Assembly: GCA_013115125.1 (NCBI GenBank)
Contig: JABANN010000328.1
Coordinates: forward strand, 1-38,772
Source of the DNA: Perkinsus olseni
Lineage: Eukaryota; Perkinsozoa; Perkinsida
Direction: 5' to 3'
DNA: 38,772 nucleotides
In this document: piece after piece, positions 31,681 through 38,772 of the stretch
Layout: every line of letters starts with the position of its first letter
How positions within the stretch are numbered: position 1 is the first letter of the stretch
Program-made: the position numbers and the translations under genes
The notes under the pieces: generated by a model
Seen by the model: only the letters and a program-made list of their open reading frames with translations
What the model was told of the DNA's origin: nothing
Databases searched by the model: none

Positions 31681-33375
31681 CTACTCTCTGAGAATCTTCA
31701 GAACAGGGAGTTTCGGTGGGCACCAGTATAGCAGAGACACCCGTCGCTTGGCTTTGCTAACAGAGAACGACTCCCGCATTGCCGCAGCGAGAGCGGCCTG
31801 TCTTACCAAGCGGGGGTAAGGCGAATCCCTCTGCTGTCCATCACAGGACGTCCCGTCTTTCAGAGACGATGCATCCCGAGGGGCTATCGAGACTCGACCC
31901 TCCTCTACGTCGGTGATCGAAGGATTGGCGAACATGGTCTGGCATGAGCATCGACGGAACGGGATCGGCGGTCAACTCACAGGCGGGTAATCATGCAATT
32001 GATTCTCTTCCATTGCAACGTTTCTCCGCCGAGACGTCATCGGCGGAACCTGAGATACTCCCGTCAGATCAACAATTACGCGACTTGAGTGTGTCTCACC
32101 GATGCTGCACAATTATCGAGGGGAAGGCAGCCCGCTCTGGGGTGGACCACGCTTGAGTCGTCGTCGAAGATACTGCCATAGTCCTTCACTCGGTGATCTT
32201 GACGCTGGCGGAAGCCTGCAGGTTCAGCAGTATTCGAGGAAGATGAGGACACTCCACTCAGGGAAAGCATTCTTGTAGGGCTTCTACTAGCGGCCATTCG
32301 CTGAGAAGCACCTTCAAGAACGCCTCCAAGGTCTCGGTCAACCGGCACATCATGCCTTTTCCCGTTGACGGCAGTCGACTGAACAACAGCTCCATCTGAG
32401 AGACGAGTCAGCATATGAGCACGACGCATCTGCGTCAGAGCACTGTGTGACGCTACTAAGGCCTACTGCATTCTGCTGCTAGATCTGCTGTATATGCCGT
32501 CCCGTCTCTGGCTTCACAAACGAATTCCAGAGACGACTTCGAGAGATCCTCCGCTACTTGGAGCGTTCTACCGCTGAACGGGGCTCGCGTAGAGCCTGCT
32601 GATGGTGGCTGCGAGGCCTGAGAAAATACGAGAAAAACGCTCCACGATGGGTTCGAACCATCGACCTTGTGGTTAACAGCCACACGCTCTGCCTACTGAG
32701 CTAGCGGAGCTTCTGAGATTTATAGATGCACCAACACGAGGGATGGTACAAATTGCTATTACCCTCACTTTTTCTTCCTCCTTCATGACCATGAGAGCTT
32801 TCTTCGTTTTCTTTTGATCACGTTTCGCGCATGAGCCGAAAGGCGCTTTCAGCAGATCTCCGGCCGATCGAAAATGCCTCTTTGATCTCTCTTTCGTCAG
32901 AGTAACTGAAACTCGCTTCAATTTGAGAAAATAGAGTTCAATCGCATACTCAGGGAACAGCAAGTTCCCCATGACTCTATGGGAAAGTGCTACAACTCGC
33001 AAGGCGTCACTAGCATGAGAAGACTCGCACGACTTGCGCAGCGCAAGACGAGAAGAATGACATTCCAATGCCCCACAGAGCATATACTGCAAGAACAGCT
33101 TTCAAATATTTCCAAGAGAATAGGGAAATGGGCCAAGTATCGCCTCGACAAGACTCCTAGGTTGTGACCCTTTATGGAACCCGTAGCATCCAATTCCCCA
33201 GTCGCTACGATTCGCAGCTTGCGAATAGGAAAGCGCAGCAATGCTGAACCGTGCGATACTAGGCCTACTTACCGAAATCGCCGAAGCTCGGGCGAGTTGA
33301 ATCTGTTTCTCGCGCATGATAGAACGCAGTTGCTGTGACCGAGAACAGAAGTGGCGCAGCGAAGACGCACAACAT
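31681..33375 (-). CDS. Large secreted/membrane protein hosting a tRNA gene in an intron
   Basis: ATG at 33375 gives a leader MLCVFAAPLLFSVTATAFYH. Joined exons read DSTRPSFGDF, LRFPIRKLRIVATGELDATG, RRYLAHFPILLEIFESCSCS, ALSHRVMGNLLFPEYAIELY, a very basic stretch (RDQKKTKKALMVMKEEEK) and RVGASINLRSSASS. After the intron 32618-32696 come AEDLSKSSLEFVCEARDGTA, a long Ser-rich part (MLTRLSDGAVVQSTAVNGK, RSPTRMLSLSG) and the C-terminus LLYWCPPKLPVLKILRE. Phases agree at every junction listed. One intron, 32453-32466, is 14 nt (gtaggccttagtag); another is 50 nt and ends gagtatctcag. No family recognised. Confidence 0.55.
32638..32710 (-). tRNA. trnN(GUU): tRNA-Asn (anticodon GTT)
   Basis: A complete 73-nt cloverleaf: acceptor GCTCCGC pairs with GTGGAGC (one G-T), D-arm AGCTCAGTAGGCAGAGC, anticodon loop with GTT between paired arms (GTGGC...GCCAC-like stem GTGGCTGTTAACCAC), T-arm GATGGTTCGAACCCATC, discriminator G, then a TTTTT Pol III terminator. 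It is on the same strand as, and inside, the 31681-33375 gene. The splice donor of the host intron falls at tRNA position 15 (TCA|GTAGGC) and the first 14 nt of the tRNA appear exonic. Confidence 0.93.
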
Positions 33376-33539
33376 GAATCTGAAGCAAGCTAAGATGTCG
33401 TTCCCAGTCCCCCTGCATCTACTCACACGTCAGCTCGGAACCATTCGGATGTATCGAGTCGTGAACCGAGTGTGCCTGAGTACAACATCTACGTAAAAGA
33501 CTGAGGGGAAGCTGTCGTACAGACGACTGCTGCTATGAG

Positions 33540-33600
33540 GGCAGTGCCGCCAGCTCTGAGGTATTTATCAGAGAACTCCTTCAATGGGATGTACCTCGAA
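33540..33600. repeat. Local duplicate, copy 1
   Basis: About 60 bp matching 35900-35960 (both contain GGCAGTGCCGCCA and AGAGAACTCCTT, with AATGGG and GTACCT after). In the minus sense both can be read as (Y)(I/V)P(L/F)KEFS...GGTALI, but the differences change amino acids, so coding use is unsure. Confidence 0.6.
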
Positions 33601-34185
33601 AGTTCCAATTTCTCCACTTCCCACAGGTAGACCCGCCAACCTGTTTATCTGCTCCTTGAAGTGCTCATTTATGTTAATTTGAGTTTCTGCATAAAATTCT
33701 TTCGTATCAACCATTCGCCCTCCCGCATCGCCACCGGCGCATCCTCTCGTATCAGGAGTGGAGCCTACCGCTTCGGAACCATCAATCGGAACGGCTTGCA
33801 ATGCCTTCACCCTGAGCGGGCTTCCTGAATGACGCAGCGCTGCCTTCCCTCCTTACCGGTCCCATAAAGAGAGGCCACCGGCGTTCCTGATCTCGTTCTC
33901 TGAGGGCAGATAAATTCTGTACTCCTCCAGAAGGAGGGCTCGGGCGAATTTCGACACGCAAACCTGAGCTCAAAATTACTGTACCGGTTTGGGTACTAGT
34001 CTGCCGCGTGCGGTGCGCACCCGAGGACTGCAACGCGAGCTTTGCGGGCCGCCCTATAGCACACGTCGCGGCGCCTAGGTACCGCTACGGCTCCAGTTGA
34101 GATATCCCGACTACATTGCGTTCGCTTTTGATAGTATGCAAATCGAAAATTCATGACGGGTGGGCCCTTTTTAGGTCGGCACCTT

Positions 34186-34944
34186 CTAGCATCCAGGAAA
34201 CAGCCTGTGACCGACCTGGTAGACGCTAGCCAACCATATACTGAGAAAAGTGAGGCAGATGCTCCAGGAGATGTTAAACATCCATATGTCTGCCCAGGCG
34301 GATATAGCGTCCGGAGGGGGGTAGCCCTCTGTGAACCTACCCTCCCAAAATGAAAGGATGATGATGAAGCAAGCACTCACACTGCGAAACAGCAGCCAAG
34401 CATTATCGATCCTACCGTCATCGAAGTGAGGACTGTTTCTACCTGACCATGAGCATCTACCAGGGACAGTGTTAGGAATCGGCAAGATCTTAATCACAGC
34501 AGCAGAACTGCGGTGAACAAAGTCAAACTCTGCTACTAACATGGCATGATGAGGTACGTCCAAAGAACTACTATTTCGTCTCGGGTCGCAGTAGAAGATA
34601 GCAGATTGCTATTACCACATCCAGCAGAGCATAGACATTCCTCCCCTCGTTGACTCACCTCGAGTTTCCTCAGATCTCGTATATCCTCCCTCAACGCCAT
34701 ACTCCTCTGCAGCCTCACTGAATGACCCTGGATGTCTTGGGCGATCTACCAAGGCCCTCGTTAAAGACCTACCTAACCCCTCCAAGCTCACCTCTGCTTG
34801 ATGTTGATCTGAATGCAGGGCAGCCCAAGCCCCGAAGGTACCTGAGATACAACTCGGGTCATCCTGACCCGCTTTCACTGGGATCATCAAAGGTGACACG
34901 CTCGTGTCACCATCGAGTGCACTTTCGAGTTCATAAGTTGTCAT
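34186..34944 (-). CDS. Membrane protein, partial model
   Basis: ATG at 34944 (MTTYELESALDG). The first exons give an acidic Ser/Glu-rich part (HPGSFSEAAEEYG, TRSEET). Then come VPHHAMLVAEFDFVHRSSA, FDDGRIDNAWLLFRS and two hydrophobic segments: VSACFIIILSF (possibly intronic) and MFNISWSICLTFLSIWL. Downstream exons toward 33550 (ERDQERRWPLFMGP; EFYAETQININEHFKEQINR) probably belong but could not be phased. No family recognised. Confidence 0.4.
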
Positions 34945-35036
34945 CCCCGACCCTGCTGCTGCTGCTGCAGTGCGGTTCTAAGACTGTACCTCTATCACAT
35001 TACGACTTAATAGTGCTACTCGAACTCGGGCAATGA

Positions 35037-35899
35037 AACACATGCTACAATAATGCCGTGTTCCAAACACTCAAGCGAAGCTGTCGTTTGAAATCGAAGG
35101 CTGAATTCACTTACCACTGGCGACGTTCAATGTCGCTGTAGCGCCGTTAATTAGAGCGCCGACCAAAGGGAATACCATAATTGACGAAGAAAGAGTGCGC
35201 AAATATCTGTGCACGAATCAGTACGGTGGCCGCCGATTTCGTAGCAGCTCGTAGTGCGCAGCTCCAGCAGGGCGAACACCACGACTGCTGCACGATAAGA
35301 AGGCTTCCTGGGGTATCATCTACTATAGCACAACAGTCTAGCTAACATGCAGGCGAAGACAGAGAACGACGCGTCTACGAACGCTCTGAGACCACTTGCC
35401 GGAGTGATAACGATTGCGAAAATTTCGAAAAGCTTCGTGTAACCATTGTAGTGGTCGTCACTGTGGCGGAGCCTTCGAACACTTCATAATAAAGTAGCCC
35501 ATCCGCGATTGATGGAAAATACGACTCAGCATGGAAGTGCAGAGACTATGAGGTCCGGTGTAACAGGAGATGCACCCTTCGAATGGTGCTCACTATCATC
35601 ACTATCGACGACGACCTTGCGACCGATACTACTGCAACCGCCGCAGCTGACTATTGAGTTGGTCTCGCGTAGTTGTACACTCGCGCAGCTACAAGCACCA
35701 TCCTTTCTCGATATAAGACACTTTTGCAGCAGCTGCAATGCAGCTACCAAAAAGCTGTGCCGAATCGGTAAGTTACAGACTGTAACCAGAGAAGGAAAAG
35801 AAAGGCTGGCCGAGTGGCTCGGTCCGAGTCCACTTAGTTCACTTCAGTTTTCCCGACATAGTAGAGGGCCTAAGACCACATTAAACAACGCTGATATAA
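35037..35899. other. Unassigned
   Basis: Weak frames only, for example a minus-strand CGGCSSIGRKVVVDSDDSEH near 35560-35640 and an overlapping plus-strand frame. No gene is claimed. Confidence 0.3.
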
Positions 35900-35960
35900 G
35901 GGCAGTGCCGCCAGGTGTGCGGCTTTTATGAGAGAACTCCTTGAATGGGACGTACCTTAA
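35900..35960. repeat. Local duplicate, copy 2
   Basis: Partner of 33540-33600. The minus-strand frame around it continues upstream (QTVWLWTMEMSGFL) and downstream (ISALFNVVLGPLLC) for about 60 codons, stopping near 35844. Confidence 0.6.
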
Positions 35961-36246
35961 GAAGCCCGACATCTCCATGGTCCACAGCCAAACGGTCTGG
36001 CCCAGACTCGCAGACCTTTTCATTTGCCTAATCATGTTGTTGGCTAGGCTCCAAGGGCTTCTTCAAATCAACCGCTGGTCCCCTCGAGGCAGTGCAGCAC
36101 GTGGAAGAGTGTTGTAGCTCGACCCTCATTGGACCGCAATTCCCTATTACTCACTGAGTCGATCAACCCCACCAAGGATACCCGTCTCGGATTGACAACA
36201 ACTGTTAGTAGACCACGCGGTATCAGAGAAACTGGTGTCATGGTGA

Positions 36247-36381
36247 CTATGATGCGATCTGGCGCAACACAAAATGAAGGGTATGAAAAATGCCAATGTC
36301 TTCATCATCAGTCACCTCACTGCAGCTACCGTCATCACTGTACCCGACTACGTCGTACGGAAACCTGAGGCAGACCGAATC
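36247..36381 (-). CDS. Candidate last exon, acidic
   Basis: The frame reads RFPYDVVGYSDDGSCSE, VTDDEDIGIFHTLHFVLRQ and ends at 36247. Composition favours this strand over the Ser-rich plus-strand frame opposite. Upstream exons were not found. Confidence 0.35.
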   Translation of the reverse strand, partial: DSVCLRFPYDVVGYSDDGSCSEVTDDEDIGIFHTLHFVLRQIAS

Positions 36382-36759
36382 TTATCCGCAACACAGCCAT
36401 GAGCGCAATCCATTGGAAGCATGCAAAGCACACAGTGTCACCGCTCACCATGGGGATTCCCTATTAGGGAACATGAGAATTTAACCAACAGACAGATACT
36501 GACAGAATGGGTATAATGGGGAATAAACTGCTACCTAGAAACAGTTTCATCTTCAACGATCTACTATTATGTCAAGTAGTCATCACTGAGTTACATAGCA
36601 AGGCTTTACAACCGCCACACGATAAGTTAATGATAGCACATTCATGTTGAACTGACTAACCACTAGACTTACGCTGCGGCGTTTTTGTGCCTACATTGCC
36701 GCCTTCCGAGTCGACAATGAAGCATCGCTGAACCGTTCAGTGTTGATGCCATTGACAGT

Positions 36760-37132
36760 TCATCCATGGGCGCCCCAGCGCCGCAGACATGCGGAGAGAG
36801 CGAGCAAGTAGAAAAGCCATGGCACATTTATCATTCTCAGCAAGCGTTCGTACATTCCTGCGTCGGAATGGCAGTGGATTTCGCAAATCCATCGTGTGCC
36901 TTGTGCGGACGGTCAGGGATGAAGTTGGAGAGGGATCACCCAGCGTAGAGAGAAAAATATTAAGGAATCCAAATTTATAAGCGTTCCATGAATGACCCTC
37001 GAAGGTGATTTCTATTTTCGCGGATATAAATTCAGAGAATTTCGCAAACAAAAAGGTACTTTTTCCGCTTGACGTTGATACCGCCAAAGCAACCTCAATC
37101 TCATGGAAGGGCACTCGCCTTTGATACCTCAT
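36760..37132 (-). CDS. Small protein with C-terminal membrane segment (96 aa)
   Basis: Two exons, 36940-37132 and 36760-36857, in phase. The N-terminus is MRYQRRVPFHEIEVALAVST, then GKSTFLFAKFSEFISAKIEI and FEGHSWNAYKFGF. The second exon gives MYERLLRMINVPWLFYLLAL ending in RAWGAHG-type polar sequence. It starts 46 bp after the stop of the MsrB gene on the same strand. No family recognised. Confidence 0.5.
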
Positions 37133-37178
37133 CCATCACACACAGCCCGTCAACAGCACCCCGGTGGACATTAATTCT

Positions 37179-38488
37179 TCACAAAACTCCGATATCGTCG
37201 CGCGTGCCCCAGACTTGAAGACCCCTTACGGTTGTCCTCGAATGTAGTCGTCCAATTGCGGGCAATGCTTCCCCGTCCCTTCGAAGTCCAGCAGGCATTG
37301 GCACTCGCATGTCAACAAACGAACCAACCATTGGAGCTTCCGGGTATCTAAAATTGAGGAAATGCAAGTTGTCGCTAGATAGCGAGACTGTACCGGGTGG
37401 CTTGGGTAGCTGGTAGACAGTGGTATCGATCACGATCCACCACGAGCTGCCTCCTGCCTTGGCCGCATCGCCAGGGAAGACCAAGTCACGCATAACCGAC
37501 GGTGCAGCCAAGCTGGTGCGATGGGCATGGGCGAAGACTGGTCCTAGATAACAGGTTCTAGTCCCAGCCGAAGCATCGCTCTCACTCACCATCATATGTG
37601 GCTTCCTTGACGGTACCTCCATCACAGTAAGACAGAACTACCGAGTTGATGCAATGCCTCTCGTTTGGCGGTGGATTGTCAAAAGCCTGAAACTTGACGT
37701 GATACCCACGCTCGAGAGCGAAGACGCCACAGACAAGATTATCACTACGTTGGCATGTTGAACAACACGCGAAAGCTCGTAACAAGAATCAGCGTCTAGC
37801 TTGTGAGAGAAAGTACTCAAGCGTCAAGCTACTCCGATAACCATTGAAAGCGACCGGTTAGAATAACACTCGACTTGAGAAATGACGGGAAACGAGATGT
37901 CCGAGGCAGGATGATTCGCCCTGAAGAGGTTTGATGGCGTTGCAAGGACGACATCGATGAGAGCTTGGTCTCACCTACTTCGTTATAAAATACATGTCCC
38001 AAATGTATACCACACTTTCCGCACTTCACCTCAGTTCGGACGTCATCAGCATCCCTCACCAGCTTTAACCCGGCACCCTCGGCAGAGCGGTAGAAGCCCG
38101 GCCATCCTGCAAGGACGCCAGTAAAAACCCCTCACGAGGGCCCCCATTGATCAACAGCACCCCTCGGAAGACCCAAGAGAAGGGCCGCCCCTACCCTACC
38201 GCCACCACAAGAGGTTACAGTATCCCTAACAACTCTCACTAGGAAGACCTTAATAACAATAGCCGCCAAGAACGAGAGTATCCAGCAGTATTAAACTATC
38301 AGTATACTGATGTAGGAAAATCCCTCATAAACCCGTGAACAGAAATACAACAGTATTATGACAAACGAGAACGGGCGACCTTCTCCTACCACAACCACAA
38401 TCGAACTTATGCTCAGCATCATACATGACAGCACCACACTGTCTACAGAGATACCGACCCCTCCCAGGAAAATGGTCATCCCATCCAC
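37179..38488 (-). CDS. msrB: Methionine-R-sulfoxide reductase (MsrB) with C-terminal extension
   Basis: Exons 38390-38488, 37979-38106, 37590-37686 and 37179-37543 join in phase. The MsrB domain is complete for its key parts: first zinc pair YLCRQCGAVMYDAEHKFD, then CGCGWPGFYRSAEG, second zinc pair VKCGKCGIHLGHVF, and catalytic-Cys motif ERHCINSVVLSY. MsrB reduces the R epimer of methionine sulfoxide using thioredoxin. The 5' exon(s) with the start are not resolved upstream of 38488. Unspliced, the protein would end at 37582 soon after the domain. A 46-nt GT-AG intron (37544-37589) instead adds about 120 residues (HRTSLAAPSVMRDLVFPGD, SWWIVIDTTVYQLPKPPGT, YPEAPMVGSFVDMRVPMP) of no recognised family. 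Confidence 0.85.
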
Positions 38489-38701
38489 CTGAGAGCCATC
38501 CGTAACACTACGCGTGGATAACAAAAGTACCTAGATGCTGTGTCACCCCTCGCGGCTCCGTACCACCATCGACGCCTACTATGTGCCAGGCAGACACCCC
38601 AGGCATGAAAACGGGGGCGGCAGTCAAAACTACGAAGCGGCCTGAAGCTAGACTGAGGGAAGTAATACCAACACCGAGAGTGTTGAACTCATACTCATAC
38701 T

Positions 38702-38702
38702 C

Positions 38703-38772
<70 letters not shown>
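38702..38772. repeat. (CAA)n microsatellite at window end
   Basis: At least 22 uninterrupted CAA units run to the last base. It may mark a contig end where assembly stopped in the repeat. 38489-38701 holds the unresolved 5' part of the MsrB gene. Confidence 0.95.

Noticed and set aside
36290-36484. Ser-rich plus-strand frame
   Set aside because: It is low complexity and is opposite a better minus-strand exon (36247-36381).
1-38772. CRISPR arrays, bacterial operons, ribosomal RNA genes
   Set aside because: No regularly spaced direct repeats, no Shine-Dalgarno-led operons and no rRNA-like sequence; gene structure is eukaryotic.

Overview
The window reads as nuclear DNA of an intron-dense, gene-dense microbial eukaryote. 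Genes are broken into many small exons with GT-AG introns. Recognisable products are eukaryotic: an ankyrin plus RBR ubiquitin ligase, a CHY/RING ubiquitin ligase of the RCHY1 (Pirh2) type, dynein light chain, a probable VPS9-type Rab GEF, methionine-R-sulfoxide reductase, and one tRNA-Asn. I cannot name the species. A long run of genes on one strand, abundant lineage-specific secreted proteins and the general style would fit a perkinsid/dinoflagellate-type alveolate, but that is a weak inference. Exon models below were built by hand by matching reading phase across candidate splice sites, and no transcript evidence was available.

Layout. 1-19.5 kb: nearly every supported gene lies on the minus strand and they are tightly packed (88 bp between two neighbours). 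In chromosome order: ANKIB1-like RBR ligase running off the left edge (1-3005), an unidentified multi-exon gene (3313-6046), an acidic protein with four internal repeats (6281-7124), an unidentified gene (7456-8277), RCHY1-like ligase (8366-11422), dynein light chain (11703-12356), a small uncertain gene (13024-13302), a VPS9-like gene (13717-15356), scattered exons (15.4-17.6 kb), and an unidentified large gene (17796 to about 19460). 20-38.8 kb: both strands are used, spacing is looser and there is more repetition. It holds an F-box-like protein (20422-21424, +), several secreted or membrane proteins, two neighbouring paralogous cysteine-rich secreted peptides (28603 and 29277, +) flanked by a diverged segmental duplication, a beta-propeller-like membrane-anchored protein (30813-31623, -), a larger gene (31681-33375, -) with a tRNA-Asn gene inside one of its introns, further membrane proteins, and MsrB (37179-38488, -). 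The window ends in a (CAA)n tract.

The main surprises are in the introns. (1) Introns of about 45-80 nt coexist with phase-consistent candidates of only 14-30 nt. (2) Many introns carry GTATCTT near the acceptor, and a longer shared core, ATCTTAGGTTGATGCATG, recurs. (3) One intron is essentially a tRNA-Asn gene whose D-loop supplies the 5' splice site and whose downstream T-run supplies the acceptor tract. Several other introns contain tRNA T-arm/B-box-like sequence. Together these suggest that introns here may be gained from, or host, tRNA-like elements.
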